This document shows, in pieces, positions 1-9,462 of a stretch of 64,000 nucleotides of DNA. The position numbers and the translations under genes are program-made. Numbering within the stretch: position 1 is the first letter of the stretch; every line of letters begins with the position of its first letter. The DNA is from Bacteroidales bacterium (GTDB lineage: Bacteria; Bacteroidota; Bacteroidia; Bacteroidales; Muribaculaceae), in NCBI GenBank assembly GCA_029218425.1, contig JAQXRH010000072.1, positions 1 through 64,000 of the forward strand. Reading direction: 5' to 3'. Below the pieces are notes generated by a model. The model was not told the origin of the DNA. It was given only the letters and a program-made list of their open reading frames with translations, and did no database searches.

Positions 1-101
1 TTGCTTATATCGCGGATTTTACCGCTTGAGAATCGAATATTTTTGGAAAAAACTCAGAAATCGGTCGCCTGAGAAATATCCAAATCTCATTGGCTAAAAA
101 G

Positions 102-144
102 TAGGAGGCTGCGCCGTAACCCTTAATTACGACACAGCCTCCTA
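102..144. terminator. Strong hairpin at the end of the transposase scrap
   Basis: Ten-base arms TAGGAGGCTG (102-111) and CAGCCTCCTA (135-144), with a further inner pairing CGTAA/TTACG, form a long stem. The stop codon of the transposase remnant lies inside the right arm. It could be a terminator for leftward transcription from the Fic gene or a relic of an element end. Confidence 0.5.
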
Positions 145-250
145 AACTTTAAGGATCTCATGTGGCGAGTCGAAACGCTGGTTTACTACGGCATAGAGCA
201 TCGTCAGCAGATGCGTATAGCCATCGAAACTCTTGACATACTGATGAAGA
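142..250 (-). pseudogene. Transposase N-terminal fragment, DUF4372-like
   Basis: Read on the minus strand directly behind the Fic stop codon, this stretch encodes about 36 residues containing YVKSFDGYTHLLTMLYAV followed by FDSPHEIL and then a stop. This resembles the N-terminal DUF4372 region of IS4-type transposases (typical pattern YVKSFDGYTHLL..LYAV..RFDSLREI). No start codon, no DDE catalytic region and no matching inverted ends are present, so it is a relic. Family assignment is from memory of the motif. Confidence 0.5.
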
Positions 251-1141
251 TTAGTCGGAGTATTTGATTCTGAATTTGTCAAGCAAAATTTTGAAATTGT
301 CCTGTGCGCTGAGGCAAGTATCCATAAGATAACCTTTTATTGCAGGCCAATTGCGCAGACCGTTGTAGTAGAACATCTTCAACTCATCTGTTATGATGAA
401 CGGCACATATCCCCAACGGAGACATTCCCGAAACATTATCAATCGGCCTACACGGCCGTTTCCGTCTTGAAACGGGTGAATGGCCTCGAACCGTTGGTGG
501 AAATCAATAATGTCTTCGAGAGTGGGATGCTTTTTGCCGTTATATTCTATCAACAGAGCCTTAATCTCTTTGTGGACATTCTCAGGCTCTACAGTGTCAT
601 TCCCCCCGACCTCATTGGGAAGGGCCTTGTAATCTCCGACTTTGAACCATGATTTTCGTGCATCGGATGTGCCTGATTTAAGAAGGAAATGAAGATGCTT
701 TATGAAGGCTTCCGAGAGCTTTCGGTCGGTGTTGTCAATGATATAGTCGATGGCGCGGAAGTGGTTGGTGGTTTCTATGATGTCGTCCACATTCACAGAG
801 CCTTCAGTAATGCCTATGGTGTTGGTTTCGAATATGTAGCGGGTCTGGTCGTGCGTCAGCTTGCTCCCCTCGATATGGTTTGAGTTGTATGTAAGGTCAA
901 TCTGTATGCGATGATATATTCCCCCTTTGGTTCGGTTAACTTTTTGTCCTCTAATCACTTTCAATAAAGGAGATACGACGGGTTTATTGGAGCGTCTCGG
1001 AGGTGTAGCATCTTCAGGAATGTTCCATGTCTTTCCTACGAGATATGCCCCTTCAATTTTCCCCTGTGCGCAATAATTACGGGCGGTACGCTCCGAAACT
1101 CCGTGCATCTCTGCCCATACCTTCACTGAAATATACTCCAT
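251..1141 (-). CDS. Fic-domain protein with N-terminal helix-turn-helix
   Basis: Predicted Fic nucleotidyltransferase (AMPylator). The 296-residue protein starts with a short DNA-binding module (about residues 1-45, a MerR/excisionase-like fold with SVKVWAEMHGVSERTARNYC). It then has the inhibitory motif S87-NHIE-G92, matching (S/T)xxxE(G/N), ahead of the Fic domain as in class II Fic proteins. The complete catalytic motif HPFQDGNGRVGR lies at residues 222-233, so activity is expected once inhibition is relieved. Fic proteins transfer AMP or related groups to target hydroxyls; the target here is unknown. No antitoxin gene sits beside it. The promoter contains a palindrome that could be bound by its own N-terminal domain, suggesting autoregulation (inference). 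The ATG at 1141 directly precedes the conserved fold. Confidence 0.92.
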   Translation of the reverse strand: MEYISVKVWAEMHGVSERTARNYCAQGKIEGAYLVGKTWNIPEDATPPRRSNKPVVSPLLKVIRGQKVNRTKGGIYHRIQIDLTYNSNHIEGSKLTHDQTRYIFETNTIGITEGSVNVDDIIETTNHFRAIDYIIDNTDRKLSEAFIKHLHFLLKSGTSDARKSWFKVGDYKALPNEVGGNDTVEPENVHKEIKALLIEYNGKKHPTLEDIIDFHQRFEAIHPFQDGNGRVGRLIMFRECLRWGYVPFIITDELKMFYYNGLRNWPAIKGYLMDTCLSAQDNFKILLDKFRIKYSD

Positions 1142-1143
1142 CT

Positions 1144-1218
1144 ATCGGCAAGTTTTTGGTTAAAACATAGCGCAAAGATAACAAAACTTGCCGATAACGG
1201 CAAGTTTTGGCGCTATGT
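1144..1218 (-). promoter_or_regulatory. Fic promoter with nested palindromic operator
   Basis: A minus-strand -7 box TATCTTTG (1173-1180) has its -33 position at 1201-1204. The spacer and -33 region are filled by a 12-bp-arm palindrome, CAAAACTTGCCG (1182-1193) and CGGCAAGTTTTG (1198-1209), with a 4-base centre. An outer inverted repeat, ACATAGCGC (1165-1173) and GCGCTATGT (1210-1218), encloses it. A third half-site, CGGCAAGTTTT, lies at about 1146-1156 just before the start codon. The layout is that of a repressor operator. Confidence 0.65.
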
Positions 1219-1385
1219 CTTGTGCAATGTCTTGGCAATGAAAAATATGCCGGGCTATGAACGTGTAAGAGCCGCTGATTTGCCGCTCCATACTTTGCCT
1301 CTTCCCGCTTTGCAGCTTATCGGTTACAGCTTTTTGCAATTGTTGGCTATTCAGTCACCTGTTGCATATGGGGATAGGAGGGATG

Positions 1386-1679
1386 TCACACGGTGTAGTC
1401 GACGCAAGCGCGCGACTCTTTGCAGGGGGCAATGATGGCGGCTGCGGCTACGTGGGCGGGATGCTTGGCGTAGATGTCAACGTCGGCGAGGGTGTCGACG
1501 GTGGCGGTGAGGACTACGTCCCACGTTTCAGAGGGGTTTTCGTTGATGCCGACTTCGATGGCGCGGAGCACGTCGATTTGGGCGGGAAGTGCCTCCAGGG
1601 CAGCTTTGAATTGCTCGGCGGCAGAGCGGCGCTCAGCGTCGCTACCCTTGAGCTTGAAAGTTACGATATGTTTTACCAT
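1386..1679 (-). CDS. Dabb-family (stress-responsive A/B barrel) protein
   Basis: Small 97-residue protein with the ferredoxin-like dimeric A/B barrel pattern: MVKHIVTFKLK at the N terminus, a charged helix (DAERRSAAEQFKAALEALP), then NPSETWDVVLTATVDTLADVDIYAKHPAHVAA. These match the Dabb family (stress-responsive barrel domain). Family members are cytoplasmic and mostly uncharacterised. An upstream in-frame methionine would add 18 residues overlapping the ABC-F gene end; MVKHIV at 1679 is preferred because the fold begins there. It follows the ABC-F gene by 16 bases and is probably cotranscribed with it. No clear terminator follows. Confidence 0.85.
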   Translation of the reverse strand: MVKHIVTFKLKGSDAERRSAAEQFKAALEALPAQIDVLRAIEVGINENPSETWDVVLTATVDTLADVDIYAKHPAHVAAAAIIAPCKESRACVDYTV

Positions 1680-1695
1680 TGCGATATTTGGTGAA

Positions 1696-3327
<1,632 letters not shown>

Positions 3328-3360
3328 TTAGAAGTCGTTATCCGTTATAAAAATCGACTG

Positions 3361-3368
3361 CAAAGGTA
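3361..3368 (-). promoter_or_regulatory. Promoter -7 box for the ABC-F gene
   Basis: The minus strand reads TACCTTTG at 3368-3361, the Bacteroidetes -7 consensus TAnnTTTG, 46 bases before the ATG. The -33 region (TTTC near 3389-3392) is close to TTTG with a 20-base spacer. Confidence 0.6.
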
Positions 3369-3370
3369 CA

Positions 3371-3405
3371 AAAAAAATACGTCATTCCGAAATTTCGGAA
3401 TGACG
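3371..3405 (-). terminator. Rho-independent terminator of the DUF4923 gene
   Basis: A perfect inverted repeat, CGTCATTCCGAAA and TTTCGGAATGACG (3380-3405), is followed on the minus strand by TATTTTTTT. It lies 42 bases past the stop of the gene at 3447. Confidence 0.85.
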
Positions 3406-3446
3406 CCTGTAAGGTGGTGTGAAAAATGCTTGTGAAATATGTGGGG

Positions 3447-4082
3447 CTATTGCTTTTTGACGGTGAGGCCGATGTTCACGCCGTCGTAGGAGTTGACGAG
3501 GTTGGATACGGTCTGCAGTGTGCTGTTGCGCGACAGCGAGGCTATCTTCTCGACCAATTTGACGAGTTTTTGAGCATCGAAAGTAAGGCTGATTTCGGAG
3601 CCTTGCTTCTGCGCGAAGGCGGTGATGCTGCCAGCGGGTATCTTGCCGAGCGCTTTGATGTTGAACTGGAAAGCGCCGTTGCCGAGCGAAGTCACTGTGC
3701 CGCTGACGCTGAGGCGCGTGGTTTTGGCTACGAAGGTGGAGTCGCTGCCAAAGGTGAGGGTCATGTTGTTAAGGCGGGCTTTGGTGTAGTAGGGCTTCAG
3801 TTTGTTGACTATCGTTGTCGAGGCAGCCGCTCCGCCGGCGTTCTGCAACAGGTTGTCGCTACTGAAGGTGACAGCCGGCTTGCTGTATTTCCAGTTGCCT
3901 ACCAAGTCGGCATATTCCACGCTGGTGGAAGTGACGGCGTTGACTATGCCGCTGATGATGTCGGTAGCGCTGGAGTTGTTGCCCGATGTGGCGCTTTTGA
4001 GCAATTCGTTGAGGTCGAAAGCCGATAGCGACGTGATGCCCATCAGGGCCATCACGCAGAAATTGCATATACGTTTTTTCAT
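3447..4082 (-). CDS. DUF4923 family exported protein
   Basis: A 211-residue protein with an N-terminal signal peptide (MKKRICNFCVMALMGITSLSAFD, cleavage near residue 21), so exported to the periplasm or outer surface. The body contains LVGNWKYSKPAVTFSSDNLLQNAGG and later FGSDSTFVAKTTRLSVSGTV, a lipocalin-like pattern typical of Bacteroidales DUF4923 proteins; their function is unknown. It lies 70 bases behind ftsE but ends at its own strong terminator. It may share the recQ-ftsE transcript or have its own start; no clear TAnnTTTG box lies directly before it. Confidence 0.8.
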   Translation of the reverse strand: MKKRICNFCVMALMGITSLSAFDLNELLKSATSGNNSSATDIISGIVNAVTSTSVEYADLVGNWKYSKPAVTFSSDNLLQNAGGAAASTTIVNKLKPYYTKARLNNMTLTFGSDSTFVAKTTRLSVSGTVTSLGNGAFQFNIKALGKIPAGSITAFAQKQGSEISLTFDAQKLVKLVEKIASLSRNSTLQTVSNLVNSYDGVNIGLTVKKQ

Positions 4083-4115
4083 TTTTACCTTATAAATTGT
4101 ATATATAACTAATTT

Positions 4116-4131
4116 ATGCCGATTACGGCAT
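4116..4131. other. Short palindrome between ftsE and the DUF4923 gene
   Basis: ATGCCG-ATTA-CGGCAT forms a small perfect hairpin 22 bases past the ftsE stop. On the minus strand it is followed by an AT-rich stretch without a real T-run, so it is at best a weak terminator or processing site. Confidence 0.35.
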
Positions 4132-4152
4132 GATATGAAAGATTAATGCGTG

Positions 4153-4824
4153 TTATACTTGTTGTTCTACGATCTGCTTGTCGATGCAGTGGTACACCTT
4201 GCCTGGAAATTCGTCGATGAAGCCGAGGTTGTGGGTGGCCATGACCACGGTGGTGCCGGCGGCGGCGATTGCGTGAAGCGAATTGACGATTTGCCGGGCG
4301 GTGTCGGGGTCGAGGTTGCCGGTAGGTTCGTCGGCAAGGATGAGCCGCGGGCGATTGAGCAAGGCGCGTGCGATGACTATGCGTTGCTGCTCGCCGCCCG
4401 ATAGTTCGTGGGGCATCTTGTAGGATTTGTTAAGCATGCCTACCTCCTTGAGCACTTCCTCGATGCGTTGCTCAATGGCGTTTTTGTCCTTCCACCCGGT
4501 GGCGCGCAATACGAAAAGCAGATTGTCGTAGACGGTGCGGTCGGTGAGCAGCTGGAAGTCTTGGAAAACGATGCCGATTTTGCGGCGCAGGTAGGGGATG
4601 TCTTTGCGTCGCAACTTGCGCAAATCGTAGTCGAACACTTTGGCCTCGCCGTTTTCTATCCCTATTTCGGCATAAATGGTTTTCAGCAATGAGCTTTTGC
4701 CCGAACCGACTTTGCCGATAAGGAAAACGAACTCGCCCTCGTCGATTTCAAAACTTACTTTTTTGAGCACGACCAGCTCCTTGCGGAGAATTTCTACGTT
4801 GTCGTATTTGAGTATTGTCGCCAT
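4153..4824 (-). CDS. ftsE: Cell-division ABC ATP-binding protein FtsE
   Basis: ATPase partner of the membrane protein FtsX, which couples the divisome to peptidoglycan hydrolases. The 223 residues contain Walker A GKVGSGKS (near 37-44), Q-loop FQDFQLL, signature LSGGEQQR, Walker [13 protein letters not shown] and the H-loop MATHN, with the FtsE-typical [26 protein letters not shown] stretch. Its length is normal for FtsE. The gene starts 10 bases after recQ ends, so the two are cotranscribed. No ftsX lies in the window, so it must be encoded elsewhere. A LolD-type role is less likely because no matching permease is adjacent and the FtsE pattern is good. Confidence 0.9.
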   Translation of the reverse strand: MATILKYDNVEILRKELVVLKKVSFEIDEGEFVFLIGKVGSGKSSLLKTIYAEIGIENGEAKVFDYDLRKLRRKDIPYLRRKIGIVFQDFQLLTDRTVYDNLLFVLRATGWKDKNAIEQRIEEVLKEVGMLNKSYKMPHELSGGEQQRIVIARALLNRPRLILADEPTGNLDPDTARQIVNSLHAIAAAGTTVVMATHNLGFIDEFPGKVYHCIDKQIVEQQV

Positions 4825-4834
4825 GAGATTATGA

Positions 4835-7027
4835 TCAATTGCCTTGCTCGGATAGGAATTTAATTCTTACCAGACGAATTTCTTCTTCGGTGTATTCATT
4901 GCCGAGCTCTTTGAAAGCCGACTCCAAGTCATCGCTTTCGCTTTCGCGGAAATATTCGTAGATGTCTTCTTGGCGGTCGTCGTCCATTATCTCGTTGAGG
5001 AAGTAGGAGATATTGATTTTTGTGCCGGAATAGACGATTGCTTCGACCTCGTCGAGCAGTTCGTCGAATTCCAAGCCTTTGGAATTGGCGAGCTCGTCGA
5101 GAGCAATCTTTCGGTCGATGGCTTGAATGATTGAGATTTTGAGTTTGCTCTTATTGGCTACGCTCCTGACGCGCAAGTCCTCGGGGCGTTCAATCTCGTT
5201 TTCCTCCACGTGGGTTTTTATCACCTTAATGAAGCTTTCGCCATAGCGTTTTGCTTTGCCGGCGCCCACGCCGGTGATGTTCTGCAATTCCTCCATGGTG
5301 ATGGGGTAGGTGGTAGCCATTGCCTCGAGCGACGGGTCCTGGAAGATGACGTAGGGAGGCAGGTCGTATTGTTTGGCAATTTTTTTGCGCAAGTCCTTGA
5401 GGATGGAGTACAGCTCCGGGTCGACGGCGCAAGCGCCACCGCTCTTTGCCGTAGGGCCTTCCTCCTCCTCGGCGTTGAATTCGGTGTCTTCGACCACTTT
5501 GAACGAAGTGGGTTTGCTCAAGTATTTAGAGCCTTTAGGGGTGATTTTGAGCACGCCGAAGTTTTCGATTTCGCGGTCAAGGTATCCGGCGATGACGGCT
5601 TGGCGGATTACGGCGGCAAGCATGCGGGGGTCGCTTCCTTGCTCGCAACCGAACACTTCGAGCTCGTCGTGGCGATACGACTTGATGTCGGCAGTCTCTT
5701 TGCCTAACAATACGTCTATAATATATTCTGCTTTAAATTTTTCTTTAAGAGCGGCGATAGTTTCAATCACCGCGCACAATTCTTCTTTTGCTTCCACTTG
5801 TTTTTTGGGATTTAAACAATTGTCACAATTACCGCAGTTGTCACTTGTATATTCCTCGCCAAAATAGTGCAGTAGCATTTTTCTTCGGCATAGCGAAGAC
5901 TCGGCATAGGCGGCCGTTTCGACCAGCAGCTGTTTGCCGATTTCCTGTTCCGACACCGGTTTGCCTTGCATGAATTTTTCCATTTTCTGCAGGTCCTTAG
6001 CCGAATAGAAGGTGATGCAACGGCCTTCGCCGCCGTCGCGGCCTGCCCTTCCGGTTTCTTGGTAATAACCTTCGAGGCTTTTGGGCATGTCATAGTGTAT
6101 TACGAACCTTACGTCGGGCTTGTCGATGCCCATTCCGAAGGCAATCGTCGCCACTATGACGTCGACATCTTCCATCAAAAATGCGTCTTGATTGGCTGAA
6201 CGAGTGGCCGAGTCCATACCGGCATGGTAAGGCAGGGCCTTGATGTCGTTAAGCACAAGCATTTGCGCGAGGTCTTCAACTTTCTTGCGGCTCAGGCAAT
6301 AGATGATACCTGAATTGCCCGGATTATTCTTGATGAATTTGATAATGTCCCTATCAATATTGCTTGTCTTGGGGCGCACCTCGTAGTAGAGGTTTTGACG
6401 GTTGAACGACGATTTATATACCACGGCGTCGGCCATGCCCAAGTTCTTCTGTATGTCGTGTTGCACTTTGGGGGTGGCAGTGGCGGTCAACGCAATGACG
6501 GGGCGGCGCTGTATCTCGTTGATGATGGGGCGGATGCGCCGGTATTCCGGGCGGAAGTCGTGTCCCCATTCCGATATGCAGTGGGCCTCGTCGACGGCGT
6601 AGAAAGAGATGTCGACCGTCTTGAGAAACTCGATGTTCTCCTCCTTGGTCAACGATTCGGGAGCTACGTACAGCAGTTTGGTTAGGCCGGCACGGACGTC
6701 GGCTTTGACCTTTTCTATGGCAGTGCGGTTGAGCGACGAATTGAGGAAGTGGGCCACTCCCTCCTCCTCGCTGTAGTTGCGCATTGCGTCGACTTGGTTT
6801 TTCATCAGGGCGATGAGTGGCGAGATGACTATGGCGGTGCCCGGCATCAACAGCGACGGGAGCTGGTAGCAGAGCGATTTGCCCCCTCCCGTTGGCATAA
6901 GCACGAAGACGTCGTCGCCTTTCATCAACGACAGGATTATATCTTCTTGGTTGCCTTTGAAGTGGTCAAAACCGAAATGGCGTTTGAGCGCCTCGCTCAA
7001 TTCTTGTTTGCTTACCATGATAGTCAT
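4835..7027 (-). CDS. recQ: ATP-dependent DNA helicase RecQ
   Basis: 3'-5' DNA helicase for recombination repair and fork rescue. The 730 residues show helicase motif I MPTGGGKSLCYQLP, motif II DEAHCISEWGHDFRPEYR, motif VI YYQETGRAGRDG, the RecQ zinc-binding region (CRRKMLLHYFGEEYTSDNCGNCDNC) and an HRDC domain (about 530-610, LRKKIAKQYDLPPYVIFQDPSL). An additional C-terminal helix-turn-helix-type extension with an acidic end fits Bacteroidetes RecQ length. Start codons at 7027 and 7018 are both possible; the second (MVSKQEL) resembles usual RecQ starts. ftsE follows at 10 bases. clpX ends 132 bases upstream, so readthrough from clpPX is possible. Confidence 0.97.
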   Translation of the reverse strand: MTIMVSKQELSEALKRHFGFDHFKGNQEDIILSLMKGDDVFVLMPTGGGKSLCYQLPSLLMPGTAIVISPLIALMKNQVDAMRNYSEEEGVAHFLNSSLNRTAIEKVKADVRAGLTKLLYVAPESLTKEENIEFLKTVDISFYAVDEAHCISEWGHDFRPEYRRIRPIINEIQRRPVIALTATATPKVQHDIQKNLGMADAVVYKSSFNRQNLYYEVRPKTSNIDRDIIKFIKNNPGNSGIIYCLSRKKVEDLAQMLVLNDIKALPYHAGMDSATRSANQDAFLMEDVDVIVATIAFGMGIDKPDVRFVIHYDMPKSLEGYYQETGRAGRDGGEGRCITFYSAKDLQKMEKFMQGKPVSEQEIGKQLLVETAAYAESSLCRRKMLLHYFGEEYTSDNCGNCDNCLNPKKQVEAKEELCAVIETIAALKEKFKAEYIIDVLLGKETADIKSYRHDELEVFGCEQGSDPRMLAAVIRQAVIAGYLDREIENFGVLKITPKGSKYLSKPTSFKVVEDTEFNAEEEEGPTAKSGGACAVDPELYSILKDLRKKIAKQYDLPPYVIFQDPSLEAMATTYPITMEELQNITGVGAGKAKRYGESFIKVIKTHVEENEIERPEDLRVRSVANKSKLKISIIQAIDRKIALDELANSKGLEFDELLDEVEAIVYSGTKINISYFLNEIMDDDRQEDIYEYFRESESDDLESAFKELGNEYTEEEIRLVRIKFLSEQGN

Positions 7028-7159
7028 CTGTTTTTCGCTTGGGGGAGCAGTGGCGTTGGCTTTAGTTCGCCCAAGCTTGGTGGTCGGTTAACTGTTGCTG
7101 TAAGTATATATATCGATTAAAATGTTTTGATATTGATAGGGGATGGAGAGGAGCGGTTG

Positions 7160-8425
7160 TCACACGATGGTTTGAGAGAGTATTTCGAGGTTGGTGACGG
7201 CAAGTTTCTCGGCCACATAGTCCTTGGTCACGTCGAGCGAACGTTTCTTCGACGACGGGATTTCGTACATGGCGTCGATCATCACAGTCTCAACTATAGA
7301 ACGCAGGCCGCGGGCGCCGAGTTTGTACTCGATGGCCTTGTCGACCATGTAGTCCAACGCCTCGTCGGTGAATGTCAGCTTCACGCCGTCCATGCCAAAC
7401 AGTTTGACGTACTGGCGGGTAATGGCGTTGTTGGGCTCGGTGAGCACGCGCCGCAAGGCGTCGCGGTCGAGCGGGTCGAGGTGGGTGAGAATCGGTAGGC
7501 GGCCGATAATCTCGGGGATTAGGCCGAACGATTTCAGGTCCTGCGGGGCGACATATTCGAGGTAGTTGTCGCGGTTGATGCGAGCCTTTGCTTTGTCGGT
7601 GGAGTATCCCACGGTGTGGGTGTTGAGCCTATGGGCTATCTTTTGGTCGATGCCGTCGAAAGCGCCGCCACATATAAATAATATGTTTTTGGTGTCGACG
7701 GGAATCATGCGTTGCTCGGGGTGCTTGCGACCGCCTTGGGGCGGCACGTTCACGATGGAGCCTTCAAGGAGTTTGAGCAACCCTTGCTGTACGCCTTCGC
7801 CCGACACGTCGCGGGTGATGGAGGGGTTGTCGCCTTTGCGGGCTATCTTGTCGATTTCGTCGATAAAGACGATGCCGCGTTCGGCCTTGGCCACGTCGTA
7901 GTCGGCGGCTTGGAGCAAGCGTGTCAGGAGGCTTTCGATATCCTCGCCCACGTAGCCGGCCTGGGTGAGCACGGTGGCGTCGACGATGGTGAACGGCACG
8001 TCGAGCAGTTTGGCTATCGTCTTGGCCAATAGCGTCTTGCCGGTGCCGGTAGGCCCTACCATTATGATGTTGCTCTTTTCGATATCGACATCGTCGTCGG
8101 TGGGTTGGTTAAGGCGTTTGTAATGGTTGTAGACCGCTACCGACAGGTACTTTTTGGCACTATCCTGGCCAATGACATATTTGTCGAGGAATGCTTTTAT
8201 CTCCTTCGGTTTGGGTATCTCGGCCTGCTTTTGGGGCGCATTGTCGGCTGCGGCTTTATTGTCGCCGGCGACACGTTTCAGTTCCTCTATATGGGAGTGG
8301 ATCATATTGAGGCACTGGTCGCAAATGTACACGTCCTGGTACACGCCCGAGGGGATGAGCATAGTCACTTCCTTTTCGGTGCGTCCGCAGAACGCGCATA
8401 TATCAAGATTTTGGTTCTTCGCCAT
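7160..8425 (-). CDS. clpX: ClpX, ATPase subunit of the ClpXP protease
   Basis: AAA+ unfoldase that recognises tagged or regulatory proteins and feeds them to ClpP. The 421 residues begin with the zinc-binding domain (Cys 10, 13, 35 and 38), followed by Walker A GPTGTGKT (124-131), pore loop GYVGED, Walker [11 protein letters not shown], the RKH-region loop and the C-terminal small domain with GARGLRS. Length and motif order are standard. It lies 12 bases after clpP in the same direction, the classical clpP-clpX operon. Confidence 0.98.
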   Translation of the reverse strand: MAKNQNLDICAFCGRTEKEVTMLIPSGVYQDVYICDQCLNMIHSHIEELKRVAGDNKAAADNAPQKQAEIPKPKEIKAFLDKYVIGQDSAKKYLSVAVYNHYKRLNQPTDDDVDIEKSNIIMVGPTGTGKTLLAKTIAKLLDVPFTIVDATVLTQAGYVGEDIESLLTRLLQAADYDVAKAERGIVFIDEIDKIARKGDNPSITRDVSGEGVQQGLLKLLEGSIVNVPPQGGRKHPEQRMIPVDTKNILFICGGAFDGIDQKIAHRLNTHTVGYSTDKAKARINRDNYLEYVAPQDLKSFGLIPEIIGRLPILTHLDPLDRDALRRVLTEPNNAITRQYVKLFGMDGVKLTFTDEALDYMVDKAIEYKLGARGLRSIVETVMIDAMYEIPSSKKRSLDVTKDYVAEKLAVTNLEILSQTIV

Positions 8426-8437
8426 TGCAGTGCGGTG

Positions 8438-9133
8438 TTAATTTTTGATGCGAACCAACACGTCGTCGATCATGCCGTAGTCCTTGGCCTCTGCCGAAGT
8501 CATCCAGTAGTCGCGGTCGGAGTCGCGTTCCACTTTGTCGAACGGTTGTCCGGAATGGTCGGAGATGATGGTGTAGAGTTCTTTTTTCAGTTTCTGGATT
8601 TCGCGTGCAGTGATTTCGATGTCGGAGGCTTGTCCTTGAGCGCCGCCCATTGGCTGATGGATCATTACTCGAGAATGCTTGAGGGCGAAGCGTTTGCCCT
8701 TTTCGCCGGCCACCAAAAGCACGGCCGCCATCGAAGCTGCCATGCCGGTGCAAATTGTCGACACGTCGCTTTTGATGTATTGCATGGTGTCGTAGATGCC
8801 CAAGCCGGCATACACCGAACCGCCGGGCGAGTTGATATATATGGATACGTCCTTACCGGGGTCGGAAGAGTCGAGATAAAGGAGCTGCGCCTGGATTACA
8901 TTGGCGGTGTAGTCGTTGACGTCGGTGCCGAGGAAAATGATGCGGTCCATCATCAGGCGTGAGAACACGTCCATTTGCGCCACGTTGAGCTGGCGTTCTT
9001 CAATGATGGTGGGGGAAATGTAGCTTGCTGCAATTGATTGCACTCCCGAAGATGTGGCCGAGACATATTGGTCGAGGGCCAATCCGTTCATACCTAAATG
9101 TTTAACTGCGTAATTTCTAAAATCGTTATTCAT
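8438..9133 (-). CDS. clpP: ClpP protease subunit
   Basis: Serine peptidase that forms the tetradecameric proteolytic chamber with ClpX. Catalytic triad is visible: Ser134 in GMAASMAA, His159 in MIHQPMGG and Asp208 in ERDSDRD, with the spacing of well-studied ClpP proteins. The N terminus (about 35 residues before the fold) probably includes a processed propeptide. clpX follows at 12 bases. The trigger-factor gene tig, which often precedes clpP in related genomes, is not upstream here; a DUF4143 ATPase gene lies there instead. The gene has a near-perfect Bacteroidetes promoter 89 bases upstream. Confidence 0.97.
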   Translation of the reverse strand: MNNDFRNYAVKHLGMNGLALDQYVSATSSGVQSIAASYISPTIIEERQLNVAQMDVFSRLMMDRIIFLGTDVNDYTANVIQAQLLYLDSSDPGKDVSIYINSPGGSVYAGLGIYDTMQYIKSDVSTICTGMAASMAAVLLVAGEKGKRFALKHSRVMIHQPMGGAQGQASDIEITAREIQKLKKELYTIISDHSGQPFDKVERDSDRDYWMTSAEAKDYGMIDDVLVRIKN

Positions 9134-9221
9134 ATTCTATAATATATATACCTTAGATTGAGTGTTAAAAAAAATGGTGGCGTGAAGGCGCAAAGAGCCA
9201 CTCCGCGCTTCTTGCCAATAT

Positions 9222-9253
9222 CAAAGATAAGAAAAAAAAATAAAATGCACAAA
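9222..9253 (-). promoter_or_regulatory. clpPX promoter
   Basis: Minus strand: TTTG (9253-9250), a 20-base spacer, then TATCTTTG (9229-9222), an exact match to the Bacteroidetes consensus. The predicted 5' leader is about 80 bases. Confidence 0.8.
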
Positions 9254-9267
9254 AAAAATATATTTAT

Positions 9268-9308
9268 GAGCCATGATATTGCGTTTTTTGTGCAAAAAAT
9301 CACGGCTC
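9268..9308 (-). terminator. Probable terminator of the DUF4143 ATPase gene
   Basis: Arms GAGCCATGAT (9268-9277) and ATCACGGCTC (9299-9308) pair with one mismatch. On the minus strand a T-rich tract follows. It separates the ATPase gene from the clpP promoter. The 150 bases between this and the ATPase stop at 9463 show nothing recognisable. Confidence 0.5.
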
Positions 9309-9462
9309 TTTCATTTAATGTTGCGATGTATTCTCAATTATTGAGCTGATTTTTAGTGGAAGCTATTGCTTTGTGGATTAGGTCGTAAAAGGCAACTGAT
9401 GAATTATGTTGACTCAATAATGCGCAATTGGAGGTATCGGCTGACACCTTAATACTAATCGA

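Noticed and set aside
1220..1435. Plus-strand frame divergent from the Fic promoter, a possible antitoxin
   Set aside because: It runs into the Dabb gene on the opposite strand, has no ATG near the palindrome in frame, and shows no antitoxin-like features.
3380..3405. Perfect palindrome upstream of the ABC-F gene as an operator
   Set aside because: Its position after the DUF4923 stop and the T-run that follows it on the minus strand fit an intrinsic terminator better.
9158..9349. Short plus-strand frame between clpP and the DUF4143 gene
   Set aside because: It covers the clpP promoter and a terminator hairpin; the sequence is AT-driven and lacks any domain.
9134..9462. Trigger-factor gene tig expected upstream of clpP
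   Set aside because: The stretch is only about 330 bases and encodes nothing similar; tig must be elsewhere.
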